A DNA stretch of 64,000 nucleotides, from positions 12,172,495 to 12,236,494 of the forward strand of contig CP053150.1 of NCBI GenBank assembly GCA_014607495.2, read 5' to 3'. The position numbers were made by a program, and so were the translations under genes. Below, piece by piece: positions 47,491 through 58,188 of the stretch (within the stretch, counting starts at the first letter, position 1; each line of letters opens with the position of its first letter). Source of the stretch: Carposina sasakii (Eukaryota; Arthropoda; Insecta; Lepidoptera; Carposinidae). The notes under the pieces were generated by a model that saw only the letters and a list, made by a program, of their open reading frames with translations, did no database searches and was not told the DNA's origin.

Positions 47491-48795
47491 CACCGCAGAC
47501 GTCGCGCGCGTACGACTGGAATGGCTGGCCGGCCGCCCGCCTGTCACAGTGTTGCCAACCCACATCCAATGTTACCCCAAACATTTTTTAATTTTATTTT
47601 AGTGGTGCGTGATTACGTGTTTCATATATGCAGTCGCTCAGAAAATGTGGTCATACCATGTTCATACACATAGTAATTAGCGTCATCATCATCGGAACTA
47701 CTCTATGAAACGAACATACACGTTGAGTCGTTGTACCCCTAAAAAAACCCTTAAAAAATCTGCCCCTAAAAGTCCCCATAGTTATCTTTTTCCCCCTAAA
47801 TTTAGGAGTAAAACGCCTAAGTTGTCACCACTGGCCTGTCAGTGTTGCCTAGAGGTGTTTAATATAGCATCAAGCGTCTTATATAGCACACTATTTTTCA
47901 ATAGCAAACATCGCGTACTATGTAGGTACGCGCTGTAGTGCTATAAATATAACGAACCATGCGCGGCATCTGGCTAGGGATAGATAAATAACGTAGCACT
48001 TGCTCGTCGCGCTGTAACGCTGCAGCGGGAGTGGGGCATGCGTGTGGGCGGAGCTATGGCGTTATGTTGCTAAATTGTTGCCAAACATTGTCTTCAAATT
48101 TACTCTAACCATAACATCCAGCCCTCATAGATTAGTGTTGGGCGTAATAGCCTGATAGCATCAGGAACTTGGGATAGCATGGACTTTATGTGAGCGAGAT
48201 ATCTCATATTTAAACGCTAAAATCACAGAGCTATGTAGTAACTAGACAAAGTAACCGATGTACCTAGGTACATACTTTGCGTGTAAAAACTGAGTTGGAA
48301 TTTAGAATAGCCACTTTGGATAGATCTTGAGCCACAAAACTGAATGAATTTGCGCTGAAAGAAGTGTTTCGCCATATGTTTTTATACGCCAAAATACATA
48401 CCTACGTTTACTTTGTCTCTAGGTATGAACATAGATGTGTGGATTTGTCGCATTGATGTGACATATCTCATTCTTTCCGCGTTCATGCTACGGATGCACC
48501 TTACTTTGCAATACAAAATATTTAGATAAATTACAAATTATATCAAACACACTGTCATTTGCACACTAAAAGCTGGTCAGAAGCAAAGCAGGTCAGTTAC
48601 AGCGTGAGAGTCGGCACACTGAACTCAGTGGTAGTTTCAAAGAATGAATAAAACGCTGAACCGCGCCTAAACTGCATTCAATATAAAGGGTTAAGTAGGC
48701 AGAAGGATTCAAATCAAGCGATAAAAAAAAAAACTAACATGGATTCATGGACGCTTACAATCATACGGGACCACGCTCGAGTGGCCCTGCACCTG

Positions 48796-48846
48796 AAAAA
48801 AGCGCGAGAGTGGGGCCAGATGCAGGCCCCACTCTCGCCCTTTTTT
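48796..48846. other. Strong hairpin, 22-bp stem
   Basis: Arms 48796-48817 and 48825-48846 pair over 21 of 22 positions (gcgagagtggggcc with its complement, extended by A6/T6), with a 7-nt loop agatgca. Much more GC-rich than its surroundings. It could be a precursor small-RNA hairpin or a tiny foldback element. Confidence 0.6.
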
Positions 48847-49447
48847 GAAAAGTAATAGGCAACTCCTGTGCGAAAAACTGTCAAATATTCTAAACTTATG
48901 TCAAGAACCTAAAGTAAACCAAACTTAGAATTTGGTACGGGTCCCACATTAACTTTATCAGGCACTGTCCCAACATTAATCCCAATACAATGTTAGTCAT
49001 CCAGCGTCCAACGTGTGGAGTTAGAAATGGATATTTGCCCATGCAAATATGTCCATTGCGAATAACAATCGATGTCTTGAAAACAACGATGTATTTTTAA
49101 CTACATAACTACATCGTATATTAACATCTATAACAAAATAATCATCCCTCACCTACCTACGCTGTAGTTGCTGTCAGAAGACGGTACGCAGCGGCGTGGC
49201 GGCGACGACGCGGCGATGCGAGGAGTGGTGGTCATACCGTTTACATAATCGTTTACTCGTCTAACTAAAATTATATATCACACTTTTTGTTTATTCAATG
49301 TCTTAAAGCAACCATTAGATTAGATATTATATAAAGTGCCAATTTTAACATAAAAAAAATCTGGCCTAAAATTTATTACAAGTATCCTATTTCTCGGGAA
49401 AAACCGTAAACTGGCAACACTGCGCCCGTAGTAGTCATAATGAATGT

Positions 49448-49493
49448 CCGTGCACTGTGCTTAGTTGCGTGAGTGAGCAAGCACAGTGCACGG
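49448..49493. other. Perfect 15-bp hairpin
   Basis: ccgtgcactgtgctt and its exact complement aagcacagtgcacgg are separated by 16 nt. Function unknown. Confidence 0.55.
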
Positions 49494-49778
49494 CGAAGCA
49501 AGATAGAAGAGAGTGCGGGCGAGAGCAAGACAAGAAGCAAGCAAGCACACCGTAATCCATCTCACCAGGGCGCGCGCGAGGCCCCGAGCGACGACCCAAT
49601 CGAGATCTCTACCACAGTACACTAAGTTGTCTGTGGTGATATCTAGTTAGTCCACAAACTAAGTAGAGCAAAGATCACGGAGTCAAAATAAAAGAAGTAG
49701 AGATGCTATGACTTTATGACTTATGCTATTAGTCTGTGCAGTCGAGGAATGCGGCCCCCTTATTACCTAACTAGCAAA

Positions 49779-49903
49779 AGCAAAGCGATAGCGAAAATTG
49801 TACAAAAATCGCTGATTGCTTGTCAAATTCGTATAACGTAAAACAAATTTCAAAGGAACTTTGACATTTCTGGGCGAATATTGTACATCGCTATCGCTTT
49901 GCT
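49779..49903. mobile_element. 125-bp MITE-like inverted repeat
   Basis: Perfect 16-bp terminal repeats agcaaagcgatagcga / tcgctatcgctttgct. No ORF; target duplication not resolved. Confidence 0.5.
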
Positions 49904-50066
49904 ATTACGTAAACAGGTGGCTGCTCGCTGCTGTGACGTTCACCCTCGTATTCGCGCCACTCTCGTTTGCTTGCTTGCTTTTTCAGATTGATTGTTCAGA
50001 CAGCCGGCGTGATCTATGTGGTGGCCCAACGCTGGTTGCGCGGGAGACGGGCCCGGCGGCGCGGCG

Positions 50067-50430
50067 CACAGTGGTCCCGATTTTTAATATAGTGGACATA
50101 GGATCAAAGTTGCAAATTTCACCGAATAAAAAATTTCTATTGATAGTAAATTGAATGCTGATTAACATTTATTCTAACTTTTTTTCATAAAAATGACTCC
50201 TTCATAATAAAAAAATATATTTAAGAAAAAAAAATATATGGCAAAAAATCTATTTTATTTTTCTTCTTCGTTGATTACCAAAAATTAGCAGTCAAACCTC
50301 GTAAGGGACTATTGTGTCCTTGACACAACAACAAAACATTTTTGTGCGTATACTTTCAGCTTTGGGGCCTGCGATTTTTTGATTTTTATTTATTTTAATA
50401 CTTGTTTATACCCACATTTTTACAATTGTT
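50067..50430 (+). repeat. Transib left inverted repeat
   Basis: About 364 bp, matching the reverse complement of 57826-58183; similarity fades after 'cccacattt'. Long for a Transib, whose terminal repeats are usually some tens of bases. Confidence 0.85.
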
Positions 50431-50600
50431 CATACAAATGGGCACGCACGACCTCACGCACCCAGCGCTCCAGCAAACAAAAAGCGCGCGGAGCCTTGCA
50501 GGAGTATTAAATGAATTTACCCCCACCCCCGCCACATATCGACTCGGATGTGTACTCACTGCAAGTTACTAGTTGCGACAGATAATTTGCTATAAATACC

Positions 50601-50743
50601 TGTAGTGTATAGCTATTTGTCTTGTGCGCATACGTTACGGGTGACCGCGGTTGGGGGTAGTTGTGTACCGACCACCGCGGAGAGTGAACGTGTTGGTGCG
50701 CTGGCAAGCCAAATCTGGATTTACTTATCCTAGTGACATTACA
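50601..50743 (+). repeat. 5' LTR
   Basis: 143 bp, TGTAGTG...CATTACA, repeated at 56187-56329 with one difference (gtTacg here, gtCacg in the 3' copy). Confidence 0.95.
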
Positions 50744-50745
50744 TG

Positions 50746-50756
50746 TGGCGACGAGG
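50746..50756 (+). promoter_or_regulatory. Primer binding site, tRNA-Ser type
   Basis: TGGCGACGAGG starts two bases after the 5' LTR. It is complementary to the CCA end of a serine tRNA whose acceptor begins GACGAGG; mag-type elements use serine tRNA. The match is from memory of the tRNA. Confidence 0.65.
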
Positions 50757-50763
50757 AAAAAAG

Positions 50764-51767
50764 GTATGTAGACTTTATAATTACTGACATATTGAAAGCG
50801 AAAACCTATACAGAAAAAATTCAATGGCAAATTTTTTTTTCTTCAAACGGAAAGGGAATAGATTAATTATGATTTAACTTTCTACATGAACATTCCTATT
50901 ATATTGGCCCATATAAATGAAATATATATCGCCTAATAAGTAATTAACATTCTTGAGCAAATTATTTAGTTGCTAGTGTAAGCACCTATTCTACAGATTA
51001 ATAACAAATTAAAGGTGATCAACTTATGCAATACTTATTCAATTCATATTACATCCTAATTAAACGGAAAACGACAAAGACGGTGAGTCATAAACCCGGC
51101 GCCAAGCTAGGTAGGTACCTAAGCGTGTACGCTACTGATAAGATGAAGAGAACAAAGATGCAATAATAAATAACTAGCAATATCGAATGGAACAGACGAT
51201 CGAAATTAACTAACTTTCTAATGTTATATACGTACACAATATTTCAATACCTAACAAGTAAACATGTTCATTTTATAAGCGATTTGTAAACAATTACTAT
51301 GCTCATAGAATTTAGTGGCGGCTGAATATGTTTAAATGGGTAGGTCCGTGCTACATAGGTAGCTATAGCTAGCGAGTACGTACTGTACCTGCGATATCTA
51401 TATTATATACGCAATGTACGAGTAGGTCATTAAATTGACATTTAAGTATGTTTTATAATGGAGTTAGCTTTCATTTAATTGAATCAGAACCAGTGCTAAG
51501 CGCAATCTGTTTAAATATGAATCATTGAATTGAAATAAAGCGCATTGTTTAGAAATGGTTGCCAAGCAGATATATTCTGTACATTGAATTGGTATATTAT
51601 GTAATAGCTGTGTGACCTAAAGTCTGGAAATGGCACCAAGCAGAAAAAGTCTGTGTAAAATATGAAATAAAATAATAGACAGGTACTCACTCACAATATG
51701 TGAAGTAACGACAAATGTTGTTAATAGCAGATAAGTCTGATCATTAAATTGATACACCTTATTCCAG
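50764..51767 (+). other. Candidate leader intron of the LTR element
   Basis: Donor aaaaaag|GTATGTA just after the primer site and acceptor ccttattccag|g 11 bases before the gag ATG. The 1004 bp between are AT-rich, without ORF. Splicing would leave a leader of a few dozen bases. Confidence 0.5.
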
Positions 51768-51778
51768 GTCGCCCCAAA

Positions 51779-52421
51779 ATGAATCACGATAGTAAAACTT
51801 TGATTACGATGTTGGACAAATTTGACTGCGAGGGTGACTCAAGTTCAGTCAGCATCAGATGGGAGCGATGGAAGAGAGCTCTCAACATCTACTTACAAGC
51901 ATCTGGTATCAACCAGAATGAAAAGAAAAAGGCAGCCTTACTACATCTTGGTGGGCTCGATCTACAAGAAATATTCTACAACATTCCGGGTGCTAACGTA
52001 GAAGCTACTGATACTGAGGGTACTGATACATTTGCGACTGCAATAAGCAAATTAGATGCATATTTCGCGCCAAAGCAGTGCACGTTGTACGAAAGACACT
52101 TGTTTCGATTAATCCAACAAGAGCCCACTGAGAAATTTGAAAAGTTCGTGTTAAGGCTGAGGCAATAAGCTTATAAGTGTGAATTTAAAGACAAAGAGGA
52201 GCACATTATTGATCAAGTAATAGAGAAATGTTATTCAAATGAACTAAGAAAGAAAATTCTTAAAATAGGAGATGAAATAACTCTAGACCGTACAATAAAT
52301 GAAGCTAATGCTCTGGAAGCTGTAAATAGACAGATGGAAGAATTCACAAAGGGGAATAATACTGACAATCAAACAATTAATAAGATAGAAACTGGGAAAA
52401 TTTGGAAAAATTCAAAGAGGT
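51779..52421 (+). pseudogene. gag (capsid region), interrupted
   Basis: The start ATG at 51779 follows the acceptor; an in-frame Met codon also lies upstream at 51749, within the putative intron. The frame encodes a capsid-like region (MLDKFDCEGDSSSV, WERWKRALNIYLQASG, LEMERHLF-type segment YERHLFRLIQQ) and stops at TAA (52166-52168), where the next codons continue the family pattern, so one base change (CAA to TAA) is likely. The same frame then runs to about 52421. The nucleocapsid continues in another frame, a one-base shift lying between about 52387 and 52415. Capsid forms the virus-like particle in the cytoplasm; this copy could not make it whole. Confidence 0.8.
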
Positions 52422-53140
52422 AGTAGATGTGGCAGATGCGGCAATTTCAGACATTCGTCAAACTCAGAAAAGTGTCCTGCTAAGGAAAAAGATTGTTTGA
52501 AATGCGGACTTCGAGGACACTTTCGACAGTGGTGTAAAACAAAAATGAACCTTAAAAGGAACAATACGGAAGATGCAAAAAACAAGTTCAATCCGAAAAA
52601 ACCTAGACATCAAACAAAACATACTGCTGAAGTAAACCTAATAGAAGAGGGGAACAACGATAGAAAAAAAGAGCTTAATTATATTTTTCACATCGATGAG
52701 AACTTAGAAATGGAGTGCACAGTCGGAGGAATCAAAACTAAGATGATTATAGATTCAGGTTGCAAGCATAACTTGATAACCGGGGAAACATGGGAGGCTA
52801 TGAAGAGACAGCAGGTGGTAGTCTTTAATCAAATCGCTAAACCAGATGTGTCATTCGTAGCATATGGAAGCAATAAACCTTTACAGGTTAAGGGATGCTT
52901 CAATGCTACACTGAAAGTGGCGGACAAACAAGAAAATGCAACTTTCTTTGTCATTGCTAACGGAACAAAAAACCTTTTAGGTAAGGAAACAGCAATGTCA
53001 TTGGGAATATTAAAAATTGGTTTAGATTTGAACGTTAACCAGGTGGAAGAGGAGAATGAAGCAATATTCCCAAAATTTAAAGATGTATTGGTTGAAGTAC
53101 ATACAGATAATTCGGTGCCAGCTGTTTCACAACCATACAG
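52422..53140 (+). CDS. Nucleocapsid zinc knuckles and aspartic protease
   Basis: Two cysteine clusters: CGRC...H...C (52428-52475, spacing C-2-C-4-H-6-C, not canonical) and CLKCGLRGHFRQWC (C-2-C-4-H-4-C, canonical). These bind element RNA. A basic linker follows, then the protease with catalytic IIDSGCKHNLI (DSG) and a later LGKETAMSLGI segment of the retropepsin fold. The open frame continues 10 bases past 53140 to TAA at 53148-53150, but the donor-like cag|GTATCC at 53141 suggests that it joins pol by splicing. The first knuckle's start is fixed by frame only, since the upstream frame differs. Confidence 0.82.
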
Positions 53141-53498
53141 GTATCCATAATTTATAATTTAAACATAAATTACTGTACTAATAAATATAGGTAGTTGAAT
53201 AATTTGGAGATTTCTGAAGGTTCATAATATATATGTTACATTTATAAGATTGATAATAATTGATAGGGAATTAATAATAAATGGATCAGTAATAGAGGGA
53301 CTTTAGTTGAAAATATATATGTACACAATAACATGTACATATATCCTTTGATGATGAACACTGTTAGAAGTAAATAGTAAAGTGTGATAAGTTGATCTTA
53401 TAGAACATGTAATGATCGCAATTATATTTTATGATTATTCTGAAACTGAGATTGTTTCATTTTTAAGAAAACCTACAATATATCATGTTTTATTATAG
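53141..53498 (+). other. Candidate intron between protease and reverse transcriptase
   Basis: 358 bp, AT-rich with stops in all frames, starting GTATCC and ending TTATTATAG. Removing it joins the protease frame to the RT frame with no codon lost or gained (codon split after its second base). The conserved basic lead-in of the RT domain then becomes continuous. There is no flanking duplication of the kind that a transposon insertion would leave. Confidence 0.65.
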
Positions 53499-56049
53499 GA
53501 GGATACCCATACCCTTAGAGGCAAAAGTAGAGAGCAAATTGCAGGAACTTGTGGATAAGGATATTATAGAAGTATCTGGAACTTCCAAATGGGTTTCGCC
53601 CATCGTGCCCATCCTGAAAGACAACGGAGAAATCCGCCTTTGTGTAGATATGCGAAGGACTAATATAGCTATCATCAGAGAGAATCATCCGTTACCGACC
53701 ATGGACCAATTGCTGCCAAAAATGAGAGATTCTACATATTTCACGAAGCTAGACATTAAGGACGCTTTCCATCAAGTCGAGTTACATCCAAATTCCAGAC
53801 ACATAACTACATTTATTACTAGTAAAGGTCTATTTCGATATAAGCGGTTGATGTTTGGAATCTCATGTGCACCAGAAATCTTCCAGAAAGTCATGGAACG
53901 GATGTTACTTGGCTGTGAAGGAGTCATTAACTTCATAGACGACATTTTAATATTTGGAAAAGATCTTGACGAACATGATAAACGTTTGAAAAAAGTGATG
54001 GCAGTGCTAAAACAAAATAACGTGGTATTGAAAAAAGAAAAATGTTTATACAGAGCAAATAAAGTGAGCTTCTTAAGACACGAACTAATAGGAGCGGGGG
54101 TTAGACCACTTCAGAAGTATATCACTACAGTACAAGAATTTAGGCCACCAGTTAATGTGGGTGAAATGCAAAGTTTCCTGGGACTGGTAAACTATGTGGG
54201 AAAATGGATTCCTAACCTCGCGACAATAACTGAACCATTTAAGGAATTACTCCGAAATAAAAACGCGAAGAGCACAGACATCGCAAAGCATTGGGGACCA
54301 AAACAAGAAGAAGCTTTTGAGTATTTAAAATCAGCTCTAACTAGTGTTTCTAATTTGGGATATTACAACGTAAATGACAGGACAATCGTTATCGCTGACG
54401 CTAGCCCAGTAGGTCTGGGGGGAGTTCTAGTACAAGTCGATAATAGGGGCCCAAGAATTATCGCGTATGGGCATAAGACGTTAACGGATTGTGAACGTAG
54501 GTACTGCCAAACCGAGAAAGAGGCATTGGCCTTGGTTTGGGCAGTGGAACATTTCCACATATTCTTATATGGCAAAGATTTCGAATTAATAACAGACCAT
54601 AAACCTCTTGAGGTTATTTTTGGTCCGAAATCTAAGCCATGTGCAAGAGTAGAGAGATGGATTCTACGGCTTCAGTCATATAGGTACAAAGTGGTATATA
54701 AACCAGGAAGGACAAATATTGCAGATCCGCTATCTAGGCTTCTTAAATTACCTGATACTATACCAACAACGAAAGAAAATTACATTCACCAGATTGTTCA
54801 ATATATAAGACCTGTCGCGGTATCCATGAGAGAGCTTATAAATAATTCTAGGGATGACAAAGAGATACAGAGTGTAAAAGTGGCGATATATAACAACAAA
54901 TGGAGCGAAGACACGAAAGTATACAAAGTTTTCCAACATGAACTATGTTTTTACGAAGGTCTACTTTTAAGAGGTACGAAGATCGTTATTCCGAAAAAGC
55001 TACGTGAAAAGATATTGAGCGCTGCTCACGAAGGCCATCCTGGCATAGTGGCAATGAAAACCCGAATGAGGACAAAAGTATGGTGGCCAGCCTGTGATAA
55101 GGATGCCGAAAACTTCGTAAAAGCCTGCAGAGGATGTACCTTAGTCTCCGTTCCAAATCCACCTAACCCAATGAAACGAAGGGAGGTACCGGAGGATGCA
55201 TGGATAGATGTGGCGATTGATGGACCCCTGCCAAGTGGCGACTACCTGTTAGTTGTAGTAGATTACTTCAGTAGGTATAAGGAAATTAAAATATGTCGGA
55301 AAATTACCAGTACCGAAATAATTGGATTGCTTAAAGAAATATTCAGTCGCTTAGGAAATCCTCTCTCTATTACTGCCGATAACGGTAAACAATTCTGCAG
55401 CGAGGAATTTAAATCCTTCTGCACGGAATGTAATATTACCATGTTCAATACAATACCATACTGGCCACAGCAGAATGGCGAGGTGGAACGCCAGAACCGT
55501 GACATCCTTAAACGCCTCAAGATAAGCCAAGCTGAAAAAACTAACTGGAGAGAGAGCTTGTACGACTACTTAGCAATGTATAATAGTACACCACACTCGG
55601 TAACAGGAAAAACGCCCTCAGAGTTATTCTTTAAACGCAAATTCAGGGACAAGATTCCCATGGCAGGTGATATGGGTTTGGAACCTAATAACACAGAAAC
55701 AGAAATGAAGGACAAAGATAAAATAATGAAAGAAAAAGGGAAAGAATACGGTGACAGAAAGAGAAAAGCAACAGAATGTGATTTGGAACCTGGTGATAAA
55801 GTTTACATAAAAAACATGACCAAAGACAATAAGCTTAGCCTAAATTTCGACACAACTAGCCATACAGTAGAAAAAGCAGTAGGAGGTGACATTCAAGTTA
55901 GAAACGACGAAACAGGACAAATATATAGAAGAAATGTGGTGCACTTAAAAAAGATTCATGGTCAATGGGAAATAATAGACAACGGGAGAGACGAAGACAA
56001 TCATGGTAACACAGAAGAAGGAAAAGATTCAAGTCACGAAAACGAGTAA
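53499..56049 (+). CDS. pol: reverse transcriptase, RNase H, integrase
   Basis: About 850 residues, uninterrupted. RT: FTKLDIKDAFHQVELH, LMFGISCAPEIFQ and the catalytic FIDDILIFG (about residue 150). RNase H: ADASPVGLGGVLVQ, TEKEALALVWA and ITDHKPL. Integrase: HHCC zinc finger (HEGH ... CRGC, about residues 515-550), then the DDE core with AIDGPLP, ITADNGKQF and NGEVERQNR, and a C-terminal GDKVYIKN...RRNVVHLKK segment like the GPY/F module. An ATG at 53485 lies within the putative intron; translation more likely comes by splicing from the protease frame. All catalytic residues that I can check are present. Copies RNA to DNA and integrates it in the nucleus. Confidence 0.95.
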
Positions 56050-56176
56050 AAAAATTGAAGAGACGTTATGATTTATCATAGCTGTTGTAAATTAATATAT
56101 GATTGATGATTAAAGAAATACCAAATGGTCTTATTCTTAAAATTGTACCTTTATTAAATTTTCAATACATTTAGTC

Positions 56177-56186
56177 AAGGAGGGGA
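56177..56186 (+). promoter_or_regulatory. Polypurine tract
   Basis: aaggagggga directly before the 3' LTR, the priming site for plus-strand DNA synthesis. Confidence 0.85.
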
Positions 56187-56329
56187 TGTAGTGTATAGCT
56201 ATTTGTCTTGTGCGCATACGTCACGGGTGACCGCGGTTGGGGGTAGTTGTGTACCGACCACCGCGGAGAGTGAACGTGTTGGTGCGCTGGCAAGCCAAAT
56301 CTGGATTTACTTATCCTAGTGACATTACA
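56187..56329 (+). repeat. 3' LTR
   Basis: 143 bp, one difference from the 5' LTR; followed by the aatacc duplication. Confidence 0.95.
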
Positions 56330-56388
56330 AATACCTATGTGAGTAATGTTGCGGGCATATAGCTATAATACATCACGTCCCACTGGAA

Positions 56389-57778
56389 ATGTGTTATGAA
56401 GATTTAGAAGCAGTCAAGACCTTTTCGAAGAATAGCGTCACAAATCTACATCGTAGATGGACCAGTGCTTCCAGAAGTCAGAAGACTTTCATCAACCGAC
56501 ATGCTGAGTGGTTAGAGTCAAATATTAAATGGCCACATTGCACAAATATAAACTTGTCAGAGGTTTTTCGAGCTTCTGGTTTAATAAGTGAGAGAATGTT
56601 AGAAGAAAATTCTCCCGCAGCAATTGAAATACCTGGATCATCGAGTACTATATCTGTAGGCACATCTACTGACATCCAGATAAGGAAACCTTTTACCGAC
56701 CTCGGCAACAGACAGAAAAAAAGACGTTCAGCGTCAGTGTTAGAGTACACTACAGATGAACTTACTTTTGCATTAGTCACAGAATTAAAAATCGACGAAA
56801 AGAATGATTTAGCTTTTGTTGTTGATCATATAATGAAGAATCCTGACAGTATCGCAGTTGTTCAAAGCGCATTATTCGAGAAGAAGGAAAAATCCCTTGA
56901 TCAATCATGATATGCTTTAGCCCTATATACATAACTGAATATGTCTAAGTGGAAGTACCCATGTTTAAGAAATGTACTAGCTAGTGTTCCTGTTTTGCCA
57001 TCTTATCACAAACTCCTTGAAGCTAAGAAGAGATGCTATCCAGAGGATATAGAAACATCTAAAAGAGGTGCCAAAGTGAAGCTTCAAGCATTATTGGATT
57101 TGACAGTTCAGAAGATTCTTCCAAGTCGTTGGCTCTCAAGTTGATTCATCAGCCGAGGAATTAAAGTTGATAAGCAAATGGGGTTTTGACGGAGCTTCTT
57201 CACAAAGCACCTACAAGCAAAGAAGCGAAGTTGTAAGTTTCAATGACTCATCAGTTTTTATGTCAAGCCTTGTCCCCCTCAAACTAGTTTCCAATCATTG
57301 TACCATATGGGAAAACCCGAAGCCTTTTTCTACAATTTTCTATAGGCCTATCAAGTTTGAGTTTTGCAAGGAGACTGCGGAATATATCAAGCAAGAAGAA
57401 GCTGCATTAAAGGAAGAGATAGATAACATCACTTCACCGAAATGGGCTGGACTGGAGATAAATCATGATCTTTATATGACAATGATTGACGGAAAAGTGG
57501 CCACTATTATAACAGATACATCCTCTGCATCAACCTGCAATATTTGCCTTGCGAAGCCAACTGAGATGAATAAGCTACCAGAAGTATTTTCAAGACCAGT
57601 TCGTGAAGATGTTTATAAATATGGGATTTCTTCGCTTCACATGTGGATCCGTTGCATGGAATGTTTTTTACATATATCCTACAACTCGGACTTTGAAATG
57701 TGGAGTGCACAAGGAGGTACTAACAAAGAACTAAAAGCTGCAAAGAACGCTTTATATGTCCAGCTGTCAACGTATTAA
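56389..57778 (+). pseudogene. Transib (RAG1-like) transposase, broken
   Basis: N-terminal piece 56389-56910 (starts MCYEDLEAVKTF; NLHRRWTSASRSQKTF), then in the same frame, after two stop codons, 56941-57144 (MSKWKYPCLRNV, AKKRCYPEDIE, LQALLDLTVQKIL). A frameshift at about 57120 leads to the third piece, to 57778. That piece holds KWGFDGASSQSTYKQ (first catalytic Asp), PLKLV, ENPKPFSTIFYRPIKFEF, MIDGKVATIITDTSS (second Asp), CNICLAKPTEMN and SLHMWIRCMECFLHISY. The frame ends soon after, at the right inverted repeat, so the C-terminal third with the catalytic Glu has been deleted. The order corresponds to the RAG1 core. It cannot catalyse transposition. Confidence 0.9.
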
Positions 57779-57825
57779 TATTTGTTTTGCTAAAAAAGAC
57801 ACAAGCAATTATTTTCAATTTGAAA

Positions 57826-58183
57826 CATGTAGAAATGTGGGAAAAACAAGTATTAAAATATATAAAAATAAAAAAATCGCAGGCCCCAAGGCTGCAGGTA
57901 TACGCACAAAAATGTTATGTTGTTGTGTTAAGGACAATAGTCCCTTACCATCTTATGAGGTTTGACTGCAAATTTTTGGTAATCAACGAAGAAAAAAAAA
58001 TTGATTTTATCCCATACATTTTGTTCTTAATTTTTTTTTATTATGAAGGAGCCATTTTTTTTTTTAAATAGTTAGAATAAATGTTAATCAGCATTCAATT
58101 TACTATGAGTAGAAATTTTTTTATTCGGTGAAATTTGCAACTTTGACCCTATGTCCACTATATTAAAAATCGGGACCACTGTG
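57826..58183 (-). repeat. Transib right inverted repeat
   Basis: About 358 bp, inverted match of 50067-50430 with small indels in the A/T runs; ends GGGACCACTGTG then cggcg. Confidence 0.85.
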
Positions 58184-58188
58184 CGGCG

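Larger units (their letters stand above)
47491..49778. other. Upstream region, no gene recognised
   Basis: Contains the hairpins at 48796 and 49448. A GC-rich minus-strand stretch at about 49160-49240 ends at a GTAGGTAGGTGAG donor-like site and could be an alternative first exon of the same gene. Confidence 0.35.
50601..56329 (+). mobile_element. Ty3/Gypsy LTR retrotransposon (mag-like)
   Basis: Complete 5.73-kb element: LTR, primer site, gag, protease, pol, polypurine tract, LTR. Flanked by aatacc on both sides (50595-50600, 56330-56335). The LTRs differ at one base in 143, so the insertion is recent, yet gag carries a stop and a frameshift. Domain order PR-RT-RNaseH-INT places it in Ty3/Gypsy; short LTRs and a tRNA-Ser-type primer site suggest the mag lineage. 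No env ORF. It carries two candidate GT-AG introns (50764-51767 and 53141-53498). Confidence 0.93.
50067..58183 (+). mobile_element. Transib DNA transposon, split by an LTR element
   Basis: Both ends read CACAGTGGTCCCGATTTTTA inward and are flanked by the 5-bp duplication cggcg (50062-50066, 58184-58188), the GC-rich 5-bp target typical of Transib. Inverted repeats are long: about 50067-50430 and 57826-58183, with some mismatches and small indels. Inside are remnants of a Transib/RAG1-type transposase (56389-57778). Without the LTR element and its extra duplicate the transposon is about 2.4 kb. The first seven bases equal the V(D)J recombination heptamer, as known for this family. Confidence 0.92.
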
